This document shows, in pieces, positions 15,407 to 23,673 of a stretch of 50,363 nt of DNA (position 1 is its first letter; every line of letters starts with the position of its first letter). Below the pieces are notes generated by a model. The model saw only the letters and a program-made list of their open reading frames with translations, searched no databases and was not told the origin of the DNA. A program made the position numbers and the translations under genes. The stretch lies in contig CATLHC010000011.1 of the NCBI GenBank assembly GCA_949948775.1, positions 1 to 50,363 of the forward strand, given 5' to 3'. The DNA is from an uncultured Oscillospiraceae bacterium (GTDB taxonomy: Bacteria; Bacillota; Clostridia; Oscillospirales; Oscillospiraceae).

Positions 15407-17614
15407 ATGCTGACAGAGATCATAACGGCGGCCTTTCAGCGCTTTCTGCCCTGCGCGTGGGAACCCCGGCCGGAGCAGATCGACACACTGAAACGCCTGG
15501 TCAAGTTTGCGGATTCCGGCGGATTCTGCGTTTGTGAACAATATGAGGCCGTTTTTGCGGAAGCGGTCAATCAAAAGTTGGGGCTGAACAGCGGCGTCTA
15601 CCAGGAAGTTCTCGACGAGGCTTTTTTGGAGGGAATCAAGCTGAATTATCTTCTGAAAATGCGGATCAAACGGCTGCTTGACCGTGGGGACGACGCCGGG
15701 TATGAGCGCTTTCTTGCGGCGAACCGCATTTCTTCGGACCGGATGAGGGCCGTGTTCCGGCCCGTCGGCAGGGCGGCGACGATGCGGGCGGTGTCGGAGC
15801 GCTGCGCCGCCGACCCGCGGTATTTGGATATCTATTGCTCGATTTTTTCCAGGTTTTGCTTTAATCTTTTCCCGGAGTCCTGCGCCTACGGTTTTTTCTC
15901 CGGGGATAAGAGTGGAGACGAGGACTATTTTGAGTTCATCGGCAGAAGGTATCCTGATATGACGGCGCGTGACAATGCGCTGTATCTGCTGGATATATCC
16001 CAGTCGCTGTTCGAGGCCGGGTATGAGGCCGGATGCGGCCTGGCGCTGAACGCCGTGAAGGAGGCGTATGACGGGCTCAACAATCACTGTGATCTGGCCG
16101 TCTACATTCCGCCCATCGAGGCCGGCGGGGCCGATGTACAGTGGAGGCTGTTTGCGGACGTCGTTTTGTTCGCTGAAAAGCATCGCAGGGAGAAAATAGA
16201 CCGGCCGTATTTTCGATGGAAAAAGATTGGGGCGCAGACCGCTGAATACGTCCGGAATCTGTCGGCGCCCCGCGCAGAGTTCGAATTTGCGTTTCAGGGG
16301 TTCGTATTTAAGGACTGCTTTATACTGGGAGATGACGAGGCGCCCTACTCCATTCTGCTGATATTTGAGAAAAATGTTCGGGATGAGCGGATTGTGAACT
16401 GCCCCGCCTGCCGGTCAACGGCGGTCCAAGGGAATTCCTATCCGATTTTGAACGTGAGGAGCTGGGAGTGCGAAAACCCGCTTTGTCCGGACCGCAGTAA
16501 ATACAACCGGGGGAAACGGTATGCGTTTATGTCGCTGTTCAGGCAGAAGGAAATGCTGAATGATGAAAACGTGATACCCGGCGGGTCGATATCGAGATGG
16601 CGTTTGGACTGCCGGCGCGGGGCGTCGAAGCAGGAGGCCCTCGATATGGTGGTCCGCCATTACAGCTGTGTGGGCGACGGGGTCGTGGTTGTCTCCGCGG
16701 TGGAAGGGGAGCGCTCCAGGTTCGGCAGGACCCTGCGGTACAAAGCGTTTTGCGCGCCACGGACGGAGCTGCTTGCGGATTTTAAGGCGTCGGCCTATTT
16801 TTACCGATTCCTGCAGCGCGACGACAGGCCGCCGGGGCGGTTTGATCAATGGACGTCGGGAAAGGCGGCGGTGTATTGCGGCGACGCGCTGGAGGTGCTG
16901 CGGACGCTTCCCTCCGCGTGCATTTCCTGCGCCGTGACCTCGCCCCCCTATTATAACGCGAAATCCTATTCCCAGTGGCCAAATATTTATTGCTACCTTT
17001 ACGACATGTACAACATCAACTCCGAGGTGTTCCGGGTCCTGCGGGACGGCGCCGTCTATTTGTACAACATTTTTGACTACTTTGACAACGAGAACAACAT
17101 TGCGCTGTCGGCGATGGGGAACAAACGGATGATCCTGGGGGCCTATATGATTGATCTGTTTGAGCGTATCGGCTTTCAGGTGTGCGGCAATATCATATGG
17201 GACAAGGGGGAGATACAGGGAAACAGGAGCTTCAACCAGGGGAATCTGACCCCCTATTACCAGGCTCCGCTGAATTGCTGGGAGCATATCCTGATTCTTT
17301 CCAAAGGAGCGCCGGACGTAAAGTTTAAGCCGCTGCGCTCAGCGGTAAAAAGTATAAAGCCCGTCATCAAAATGGTGCGGGGGAAAAATGTCCTGGGGCA
17401 TGACGCGCCGTATCCCCATGAGATTCCGGACCTCGTAATAGGGTGCATGGAGGAGGGGGATGTGGTGCTGGACCCCTTTCTGGGCAGCGGAACCACCTGC
17501 ATCGCGGCGAACCGCGCCGGACGGCATTCTTTGGGAATTGAGAAAAACGAAGCGTATTTTGACCTGTGCAGACGTCTGATCAGCGCCGATTTGAATTCCG
17601 GGGTTTCTCCGTGA
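15407..17614 (+). CDS. Site-specific DNA methyltransferase (SPPY type) with long N-terminal extension
   Basis: 735 residues from the ATG at 15407 (GGAGGG upstream). The C-terminal third is an amino-methyltransferase: CGDALEVL, TSPPYYN (motif IV, 512-515) precedes DPFLGSGTTCIAANRAGRHSLGIE (motif I, 689-), the beta-class order found in N4-cytosine and some N6-adenine enzymes. The first ~480 residues are unusual: a helical region, and a zinc-ribbon candidate Cys332-x2-Cys335 ... Cys354-x4-Cys359. Such an extension is not found in ordinary 300-400-residue Type II methyltransferases and may provide sequence recognition or an additional activity. Divergently transcribed from the C protein and HNH nuclease, it should protect host DNA. 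Codon use is less GC-rich than in flanking genes, fitting acquisition by transfer. Confidence 0.85.
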   Translation: MLTEIITAAFQRFLPCAWEPRPEQIDTLKRLVKFADSGGFCVCEQYEAVFAEAVNQKLGLNSGVYQEVLDEAFLEGIKLNYLLKMRIKRLLDRGDDAGYERFLAANRISSDRMRAVFRPVGRAATMRAVSERCAADPRYLDIYCSIFSRFCFNLFPESCAYGFFSGDKSGDEDYFEFIGRRYPDMTARDNALYLLDISQSLFEAGYEAGCGLALNAVKEAYDGLNNHCDLAVYIPPIEAGGADVQWRLFADVVLFAEKHRREKIDRPYFRWKKIGAQTAEYVRNLSAPRAEFEFAFQGFVFKDCFILGDDEAPYSILLIFEKNVRDERIVNCPACRSTAVQGNSYPILNVRSWECENPLCPDRSKYNRGKRYAFMSLFRQKEMLNDENVIPGGSISRWRLDCRRGASKQEALDMVVRHYSCVGDGVVVVSAVEGERSRFGRTLRYKAFCAPRTELLADFKASAYFYRFLQRDDRPPGRFDQWTSGKAAVYCGDALEVLRTLPSACISCAVTSPPYYNAKSYSQWPNIYCYLYDMYNINSEVFRVLRDGAVYLYNIFDYFDNENNIALSAMGNKRMILGAYMIDLFERIGFQVCGNIIWDKGEIQGNRSFNQGNLTPYYQAPLNCWEHILILSKGAPDVKFKPLRSAVKSIKPVIKMVRGKNVLGHDAPYPHEIPDLVIGCMEEGDVVLDPFLGSGTTCIAANRAGRHSLGIEKNEAYFDLCRRLISADLNSGVSP

Positions 17615-17620
17615 CATGGA

Positions 17621-17660
17621 GCGGCCGCCGGCCTTTGCTTTGGCAAGGGCCGGCGGCCGC
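17621..17660 (+). terminator. Terminator after the methyltransferase gene
   Basis: 18-bp stem beginning GCGGCCGCCGGCC with one G-T pair and a 4-base loop, followed by GTTTATG. Very stable; the T tract is short. Confidence 0.7.
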
Positions 17661-17692
17661 GTTTATGCTTGAGGACGAGCGCAATATGGACG

Positions 17693-18436
17693 CTATTTAT
17701 TGTCGTTGACAAAATCCTGAATGTGATAGGCCATGGCCTCCGCCGCCTTCTGGGGATGACCCTCGCACACCGCGTCGAAAATGCGGTTGTGCATGTCCCA
17801 GATGTTCAAAATCTGTTTTTCCGTGCCGCTTTCGGGCTGATCCAGGATGTGCCTGACCGAGATGGGGTTGCTGAGCTGGCTGAGCACCCGGCTCATGATG
17901 GCGGAAACGGTGTTTTTCCCGGCGTAGGCCAGCTGGCAGTGGAATTCCGGGTCCAGGGCCAGAAAGCCCTCCCAGTTCTTGGTCTGGATGCACTGCTCCA
18001 TCCGGTCCAGAATGTCCTTGAGTGCGTCGATGTCGGACTGGGTGCGGCGCTGGGCCGCCCAGCGGGCCACCGCCACGTCGTTGTGCATCCGAAACTCCCC
18101 CAGCTCCACCAGCGTGACCTTGCCGACCTGCAGGATTGCGTCCAGGGACTGCACGACCAAGTCGGTGGAGGGCTGCTGGACCACGGCGCCGCTGCCGCCG
18201 GGGACCGTGTGGATGAAGCCGTCGCGCTCCAGCATCCGCAGGGCCTCCCGGATGGTGGGGCGGCTGCGTCCCATCACCTCCATCAGAGACCGCTCGGAGG
18301 GGAGCCGGTCCCCCGGCTTGAGCTGGCCTTGGAGGATGAGGTTCTTGATCTGTTCATAAATCGCCGCGCTGGCCCGCTGGGTTTCCACCGGGCGCAGAAG
18401 CTGCGCGGTCTGGCTGCTGTCCGCCTTTTTCTGCAT
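17693..18436 (-). CDS. GntR-family transcriptional regulator, FadR/FCD subfamily
   Basis: 247 residues from the ATG at 18434-18436. The N-terminal winged helix shows the GntR signature (LKPGDRLPSERSLMEVMGRSRPTIREALRMLERDGFI); the C-terminal all-helical FCD domain carries the conserved metal-site residues (EFRMHNDVAVARWAA, DPEFHCQLAYAG, DMHNRIFDAVCEGH). FCD regulators respond to carboxylic acids or acyl-CoAs. It is divergent from the 2-hydroxyacyl-CoA dehydratase operon and is the obvious candidate repressor of it. An earlier GTG (18490) falls inside its own promoter spacer, which excludes it. Confidence 0.85.
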   Translation of the reverse strand: MQKKADSSQTAQLLRPVETQRASAAIYEQIKNLILQGQLKPGDRLPSERSLMEVMGRSRPTIREALRMLERDGFIHTVPGGSGAVVQQPSTDLVVQSLDAILQVGKVTLVELGEFRMHNDVAVARWAAQRRTQSDIDALKDILDRMEQCIQTKNWEGFLALDPEFHCQLAYAGKNTVSAIMSRVLSQLSNPISVRHILDQPESGTEKQILNIWDMHNRIFDAVCEGHPQKAAEAMAYHIQDFVNDNK

Positions 18437-18465
18437 GGGCCTTTTCCATCTCCAGTCCAGGAACC

Positions 18466-18509
18466 AAAATGTATTAATACATTTTAACACAATTGCTTTA
18501 AAATCTCAA
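18466..18509 (-). promoter_or_regulatory. Promoter and overlapping palindrome of the FadR-like gene
   Basis: Minus strand TTGAGA (18504-18509), 17-base spacer, TAAAAT (18481-18486). A perfect 20-bp palindrome with half-site AAAATGTATT (18466-18485) covers the -10 box and the predicted start point, a position suited to repression, probably autorepression. Confidence 0.7.
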
Positions 18510-18605
18510 GGGAACGAGAGGGTCTGGACGGGATGTTTTTACAAAACGCCGGTGTTTTAGAAAAAATAGACAAATTAGAGGGATAAGATTTTAACAATCC
18601 GTGTA

Positions 18606-18634
18606 TGGACATCGATCGTCGCCTCCCATATAAT
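18606..18634 (+). promoter_or_regulatory. Promoter of the 2-hydroxyacyl-CoA dehydratase operon
   Basis: TGGACA (18606-18611), 17-base spacer, TATAAT (18629-18634). Confidence 0.75.
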
Positions 18635-18673
18635 AAATCTTAGTTATCTGGTCTTACCAGAAAACTAAGATTT
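18635..18673. promoter_or_regulatory. FadR-type operator at the dehydratase operon start site
   Basis: 39-base interrupted inverted repeat: outer arms AAATCTTAGTT / AACTAAGATTT, inner arms CTGGT / ACCAG around CTT. The centre TGGTCTTACCA fits the TNGTNNNACNA core known for FadR-subfamily regulators. It starts immediately after the -10 box and covers the predicted +1, so bound repressor would block transcription. The RNA could also form a 5' hairpin. Confidence 0.75.
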
Positions 18674-18694
18674 TGATTGCAGGGGGGAGGCAAA

Positions 18695-19492
18695 TTGCTG
18701 TTTGCGGGGATCGACGTGGGTTCCACCACGTCGAAGTGTGTGCTGCTGAGCGATGGGGAGGTTGCCGGCGCCGCTCTGGTGGACATGGGCATCGGCACGG
18801 CCGGGCCGGAGCGCGCTTATTCCGAGGCCTTGGCCGCGGCGGGAGCGGCCCCGGAGGATGTGGCCTGCTGCGTGGCCACGGGCTACGGCCGGGCCTCCTG
18901 GAAGGGAGCGGACCTCACCATCAGTGAGCTCACCGCCCACGGCCTGGGGAACCGTTTTCTATTTCCCGAGGCCCGCACCGTCATCGACATCGGCGGGCAG
19001 GACGCCAAAGTTATTGAGCTGGACGCTGGCGGCCGGATGGCCAATTTTGTCATGAACGACAAGTGCGCCGCCGGGACGGGCCGTTTTTTGGAGGTGATGG
19101 CGGGCGTGCTGCGTGTCCCCATCGGGGAGCTGGAGGCTCTGGCGGCCCAGGCGGAAAAGGCCGCGCCCATCTCCAGCACCTGCACGGTGTTCGCCGAGTC
19201 GGAGGTCATTTCCCAGCTGGCGGCAGGCACTCCCGTGCCGGATGTGGTGGCGGGCATCTGCGTGTCGGTGGCCTCCCGCGTGGCGGCGCTGGCCAAGCGG
19301 GCGGGTGTAAAGGAACAGGTGTGTATGAGCGGTGGCGTGGCTCGGAACGGCGGCGTCCGGCGGGCGCTGGAGCGGGCGCTGGGCGTGCCCATCGTCTGGT
19401 CGGCCCAGGCACAGCTGGCGGGCGCGCTGGGCGCCGCGCTGCACGCTTGGCACAAATCGGAAGGTCAGAGAGGAGAGGTTAAGTATGGCTGA
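18695..19492 (+). CDS. 2-hydroxyacyl-CoA dehydratase activator (HgdC/HadI type ATPase)
   Basis: 265 residues from the TTG at 18695, four bases after a GGGGGGAGG ribosome site; an in-frame TTG at 18677 would lie too close to the operator and lacks a ribosome site. ASKHA ATPase landmarks: GIDVGSTTSK (phosphate 1), DIGGQDAK (phosphate 2) and SGGVARNGGV (adenosine). Cys124 in NDKCAAGTG and Cys163 are 39 residues apart, exactly the spacing of the two cysteines that hold the [4Fe-4S] cluster between subunits in Acidaminococcus HgdC. The protein injects one electron into the dehydratase at the cost of ATP. First gene of the operon; it overlaps the next gene by eight bases. Confidence 0.92.
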   Translation: MLFAGIDVGSTTSKCVLLSDGEVAGAALVDMGIGTAGPERAYSEALAAAGAAPEDVACCVATGYGRASWKGADLTISELTAHGLGNRFLFPEARTVIDIGGQDAKVIELDAGGRMANFVMNDKCAAGTGRFLEVMAGVLRVPIGELEALAAQAEKAAPISSTCTVFAESEVISQLAAGTPVPDVVAGICVSVASRVAALAKRAGVKEQVCMSGGVARNGGVRRALERALGVPIVWSAQAQLAGALGAALHAWHKSEGQRGEVKYG

Positions 19493-20726
19493 GGAAATTA
19501 AAAAGCCCCGCACACCCCCCGATCCCAGCTCGGCGAAGTACAAGCTGAGCAAGATCGCGGCGGACGCCTATAAGGACGCCGTTGCCGCCAAGGCCCGGGG
19601 GGAGAAAGTGGCCTGGGTGTCCAGCAATTTCCCCGTGGAGATCCCGGAGACCATGGGCATCGCCACCGTCTACCCGGAGAATCAGGCGGCGGGCATCGCC
19701 GCCCGGGGCGCGGGCGCCCGGATGTGCGAGGAGGCGGAGACCGACGGCTATTCCAACGACATCTGCGCCTACGCCCGCATCAGCCTGGCCTACGCCAAGC
19801 TGAAGTCCTGCCCGGAGCAGGACGTGGCCATGCCCGACGTGCTGCTGTGCTGCAGCAACATCTGCAGCTGCATGATCAAGTGGTATGAGAACCTGTCCCG
19901 GGAGCTGAACGTGCCCCTCATCATGCTGGACATCCCCTTCAACCCGGACGACGAGGTGTCCGAGGCCCAGGCGGCCTACGTGAAGGGCCAGTTCCTGGAG
20001 GCCGTCCGGCGGCTGGAGGAGATCACCGGCAAAAAGTGGAGCGACGAGAGGTTCCAAGAGGTCATGAGCAACTCCTGCCGCACCAGTCGGGCCTGGCTGG
20101 CCGCCACCGCCATGGCCCGGTACACCCCCAGCCCCTTCAACGGCTTCGACCTCTTGAACCACATGGCGGTCATGGTCACCGCACGGGGCAAGCCGGAGGC
20201 CGCCGAGGCCATGGAGACGCTTTTGAAGGAGTACCAGGAGAACGTAGAGACCGGAAAATCCACCTTCCGCACCGAGGAAAAGTACCGCATCATGTTCGAG
20301 GGTATCGCCTGCTGGCCCTGGCTGCGGGTGACCTCCGCCGGGCTGAAAAGCCGGGGCGTCAACATGGTGACCACCATCTACGCCGACGCCTTCGGCTTCG
20401 ACTACGACAGCTTCGACGGTATGATCCGGGCCTATTGCAAAGTGCCCAACGCCATCAACCTGGAGACCGCCCGTGACAAGCGGGTGAAGCTGTGCCGGGA
20501 CAACGGCGTGGAGGGCCTGCTGGTCCACACCAACCGCTCCTGCAAGCTGTGGAGCGGGTTTATGCCCGAGATGAGCCGCCAGATCGGCGCGGCCTGCCAC
20601 ATCCCCGTGGTGTCCTTCGACGGCGACCAGGCCGATCCCCGTAACTTCTCCGAGGCCCAGTATGACACCCGGGTTCAGGGCCTCACCGAGATCATGGATT
20701 CCAGGAAAGGAGGGGAGAGCGTATGA
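19485..20726 (+). CDS. 2-hydroxyacyl-CoA dehydratase, subunit A (HgdA/HadB/FldB type)
   Basis: 413 residues, ATG at 19485 after AGGAGAGG, overlapping the activator stop. PF06050-type architecture: two Rossmann-like lobes with cysteines in CCSNICSCMIKWYE, SNSCRTS and NRSCKLWSG, which in characterised dehydratases ligate the [4Fe-4S] cluster in the active site. With the next gene product it forms the heterodimer that removes water from (R)-2-hydroxyacyl-CoA by a ketyl-radical mechanism to give the enoyl-CoA. Stop/start overlap ATGA with subunit B. The exact acyl group (glutaryl, lactyl, isocaproyl, aryl-lactyl) cannot be read from the motifs. Confidence 0.9.
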   Translation: MAEEIKKPRTPPDPSSAKYKLSKIAADAYKDAVAAKARGEKVAWVSSNFPVEIPETMGIATVYPENQAAGIAARGAGARMCEEAETDGYSNDICAYARISLAYAKLKSCPEQDVAMPDVLLCCSNICSCMIKWYENLSRELNVPLIMLDIPFNPDDEVSEAQAAYVKGQFLEAVRRLEEITGKKWSDERFQEVMSNSCRTSRAWLAATAMARYTPSPFNGFDLLNHMAVMVTARGKPEAAEAMETLLKEYQENVETGKSTFRTEEKYRIMFEGIACWPWLRVTSAGLKSRGVNMVTTIYADAFGFDYDSFDGMIRAYCKVPNAINLETARDKRVKLCRDNGVEGLLVHTNRSCKLWSGFMPEMSRQIGAACHIPVVSFDGDQADPRNFSEAQYDTRVQGLTEIMDSRKGGESV

Positions 20727-21841
20727 ACACCCGGGAGCTTCTGAGCCGCTTCCACGCGGTGGCCTCCGACCCCAGGGGCCAGATGAAAAAATATTTGGAG
20801 GCGGGGGAGAGGGTGGTGCTCACCGCCCCCGTCTACACCCCGGAGGAGCTTGTCCACGCCATGGGGCTGGTGCCCATGGGGGCCTGGGGGGCGGACATGC
20901 CCCTGGAGGGCGCGAAGGAGTATTTCCCCGCGTTCATCTGCTCGGTGATGCAGTCCATCCTGGAGCTGGGCATGAAGGGGGTCTACGATGGCGCGTCGGC
21001 CATCGTCATCCCCTCCCTGTGTGACTCCCTGAAGTGCCTGGGGCAAAACTGGAAGTACGCCGTGCCCGCCATCCCCTTCATCCCCATGACCTATCCCCAG
21101 AACCGCTGGGGCAGGGTGGGGACCGGCTTCACCCGGGCGGGCTATGAGCGGGTGATCGCCGACCTGGAGCGGGCCACGGGGGCCAAATTCGACCCCGCCG
21201 GGCTGGCGGAGTCCATCAAGGTCTACAACGCCCACAACGCCGCCATGCGCAGGCTGGACGAGGCTCTGGCCGTCCACGCGGAGATCGGCGCCGCCCAGCG
21301 GTCCGACCTGTTTAAGAGCGCGTTTTTCATGAAAAAGGAGGAGCACACCGCCTGGGTGGAGGAGCTGCTGGCTGCCCTGGAGGGTGAGGAGCCCGGCGCG
21401 CCCAAGATAAAGGTGATGACCACCGGCATTTTGTGCGATAGCCCCGCCCTGCTGGACATTTTTGACGATCTGGGCCTGCACATCGCCGCCGACGACGTGG
21501 CCGCCCAGAGCCGCCAGTACCGCACCGACTGCGCCGAGACCGGGGACCCCCTGGACGCGCTGGCGGAGAAGTTCGCCGCCATGGGCTGCTGCTCGGTGCT
21601 GTACGACCCGGACAAGAAGCGCCCCCGCACCGTCGTAGAACAGGCGAAGGCCCGCGGAGCCAAGGGCGTGGTGGTGGCGCTCACCAAGTTCTGCGACCCG
21701 GAGGAGTTCGACGTGCCGTTTATCAAGCGCGAATGCCAGGCGGCGGGGCTGCCTGTGGCGCTTGTGGAGATAGATCGGCAGATGGTAAACTTTGAGCAAG
21801 CTAGGACCCTGTTGGAGACCTTCCGCGATGTTTTGGAGTAA
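20723..21841 (+). CDS. 2-hydroxyacyl-CoA dehydratase, subunit B (HgdB/HadC/FldC type)
   Basis: 372 residues. Conserved features of the smaller dehydratase subunit: TAPVYTPEELVHAMGLVPMG near the N-terminus, FICSVMQS and SLCDSLKCLGQNW, and the C-terminal TKFCDPEEFDVPFIKREC segment with a further cluster-ligand cysteine, followed by PVALVEIDRQM. Translationally coupled to subunit A; GGAGGGGAG lies just upstream of the ATG. Same reaction and uncertainty about substrate as subunit A. Confidence 0.9.
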   Translation: MNTRELLSRFHAVASDPRGQMKKYLEAGERVVLTAPVYTPEELVHAMGLVPMGAWGADMPLEGAKEYFPAFICSVMQSILELGMKGVYDGASAIVIPSLCDSLKCLGQNWKYAVPAIPFIPMTYPQNRWGRVGTGFTRAGYERVIADLERATGAKFDPAGLAESIKVYNAHNAAMRRLDEALAVHAEIGAAQRSDLFKSAFFMKKEEHTAWVEELLAALEGEEPGAPKIKVMTTGILCDSPALLDIFDDLGLHIAADDVAAQSRQYRTDCAETGDPLDALAEKFAAMGCCSVLYDPDKKRPRTVVEQAKARGAKGVVVALTKFCDPEEFDVPFIKRECQAAGLPVALVEIDRQMVNFEQARTLLETFRDVLE

Positions 21842-21858
21842 AGAGAGGAGAAGAACAA

Positions 21859-23652
21859 ATGGAAAAAACAACAAGCAAGACACACGCAAAACAGCAGGCG
21901 GTACGCTTTTTCTGCATCACCCTGGCGATCCTGCTGGTGTCCAGCATCTTTATCTGGGGATTCCAGACCGCGTGGGGGGCTGTAAAAATTAAGCGCGTCA
22001 CGATCACCGGTGACAATGGCTCCATGATTAGCTCGCTTGCCTATGTTCCCAAAGGCGTTTCTAATGAAAATCCCGTTCCAGTAGTCATGATGTTCCATGG
22101 CCGCTCTAATCAGGGCCATTCCAATGATACCTGGTCTATGGAACTGGCCCGGCGAGGCTATGTGGTGTTCTCTCCGGACCTATCCGGCGGTGGTGAATCG
22201 GATGTGAACGATCGCCAGGCTCAGGCCGTCGCACTGACCAAATATGTGTCTACTTTAGGGTATGTTCAGACGGACAACATCATCTGTGTGGGCTACTCCG
22301 CCGGGTGCGGCACCTGCACGAGTGTAGCCGCCGCTCTGCCTGACAATGTATCCACCATCGTAACCTGCTTGGGCCCCAATTTGACCATGCCTGTTGAGGG
22401 TTGCGACTTCAATTTTGGCGTCATTAAGGCGGTGGCAGACCAGTACAACTGGGAGTTTATCGGCGATGTCCAGGCCTGTGCCGACGCCATTACAGAGCGC
22501 TTCGCCCTGCCCGAGCCTGTGGTCCCCGGCAAGGACTATGACATTAACGGTACTACCTTCCGTTACATGGTGGCCAACGGTACCCTCCACCAGACCGGCA
22601 ATATCAGCAGTGAGACCCTGGATCATCTCATTGACTATGTGACCAGTGTGGTCCCTGCGCCTAACCCGCTGCCCCTGTCCGACCAGGCGTGGGTGCCTCA
22701 ACAGCTGTTTTCCGGCGTAGCATGCGTCACGATGATGTTTGCCCTGGCCGCTTTCCTTAACCTGTTGATGCAGACGGAATTCTTTGGTTCCATTGCTTTT
22801 GCCCGCGTGCCCCGGAAGGAACTGCGGGGCGCCAAAGGGTGGGCGCTGGATATCCTGTTCAGCGTGGTTATCCCCGCCTTGCTGTTCATTCACGTCTCCT
22901 ACTTCGGTATGTCTTTCTTCCGTGAGTCTAAGATCCTTACCTCCGTCAATCTCAATGGGATCATGTTGTGGCTGCTGGCAGTGGCTTTGATCGGCACGAT
23001 CCGCACGGTCGTCAAGGCCAGCCAGCGCAAAAAGGCCGGCGAGACCGTCACAGCGGCCGATTACTGTCTGGCCGCGTCCGGGGAAAAGATCAAGTGGTCC
23101 AATGTGGGCAAATCATTGATTCTGGCCCTGGTCACCGTCTGCTTCTTCGGCCTGTGGATGACCGCAATGGAGGGGTTCTTCGGCATCAACTATCAGGTTT
23201 GGAATTTGTCCACCTACCTGAAGCCCAGCCCGGTGCGCATCGTCAAAGCCATCCCCTATATGCTCATCATCTTCACGGTCATGTTCCTGGGCAACATCAA
23301 TCAGCGGGTCCTCCCCTCCACCGGGAACGAGCGCAAGGATACCTGGATCGCCGTTACAGTGAATACTGTGATCACTGCATTTGCCCTGTTCCTGCTGCTG
23401 GTGATCCAGTATGGCGGCAATATGATGATCGGGACCGGCCAAGCGGTCTTTGAGCAGCTGCCCAACATTCCCGGCGTGGGCACCTGCGTGGGTGCGCTGG
23501 ACTTCGCCTTCGGCTACTGCTACATGATGGGTGGCACCACCGGCGTGGTTACCTATCTATACCGCAAGCACGGCAATATCTGGTGTGGCGTCATTCCCTG
23601 TGCCATATTTGCGGGCTTGTTCACACTGGCCGGATTCACTTTGGTGCGCTGA
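21859..23652 (+). CDS. Alpha/beta hydrolase fused to a polytopic membrane domain
   Basis: 597 residues; GAGGAG eight bases before the ATG, 17 bases after subunit B. Helix 1 (about 17-38) places the following domain (about 45-275) outside the cell. That domain is an alpha/beta hydrolase: MMFHGRSNQG (oxyanion), GYVVFSPDLSGGGES, and nucleophile elbow GYSAG (Ser147); a His in TLHQTGN (about 238) could be catalytic. About seven to eight hydrophobic segments follow to the C-terminus (for example SGVACVTMMFALAAFLNLL, AIPYMLIIFTVMFLG). I do not recognise a named transporter family in the membrane half. Codon use is visibly more T-rich than the flanking dehydratase and CoA-transferase genes, suggesting insertion into an older had/fld-type cluster. 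A plausible but unproven role is hydrolysing an external ester, amide or peptide-like precursor and helping its acid to enter. Confidence 0.7.
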   Translation: MEKTTSKTHAKQQAVRFFCITLAILLVSSIFIWGFQTAWGAVKIKRVTITGDNGSMISSLAYVPKGVSNENPVPVVMMFHGRSNQGHSNDTWSMELARRGYVVFSPDLSGGGESDVNDRQAQAVALTKYVSTLGYVQTDNIICVGYSAGCGTCTSVAAALPDNVSTIVTCLGPNLTMPVEGCDFNFGVIKAVADQYNWEFIGDVQACADAITERFALPEPVVPGKDYDINGTTFRYMVANGTLHQTGNISSETLDHLIDYVTSVVPAPNPLPLSDQAWVPQQLFSGVACVTMMFALAAFLNLLMQTEFFGSIAFARVPRKELRGAKGWALDILFSVVIPALLFIHVSYFGMSFFRESKILTSVNLNGIMLWLLAVALIGTIRTVVKASQRKKAGETVTAADYCLAASGEKIKWSNVGKSLILALVTVCFFGLWMTAMEGFFGINYQVWNLSTYLKPSPVRIVKAIPYMLIIFTVMFLGNINQRVLPSTGNERKDTWIAVTVNTVITAFALFLLLVIQYGGNMMIGTGQAVFEQLPNIPGVGTCVGALDFAFGYCYMMGGTTGVVTYLYRKHGNIWCGVIPCAIFAGLFTLAGFTLVR

Positions 23653-23673
23653 TCTTGACAAGGAGGTAATCCC

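Noticed and set aside
15290..16183. N-terminal extension of the C-protein frame through the methyltransferase gene
   Set aside because: The perfect ribosome site and ATG at 15289 plus the divergent promoters place the start there; the extension is antisense to the methyltransferase.
17621..17660. Attachment site or recombination site at the right edge of the R-M island
   Set aside because: The stem is better explained as the methyltransferase terminator; no matching copy or direct repeat was seen at the left edge near 14420.
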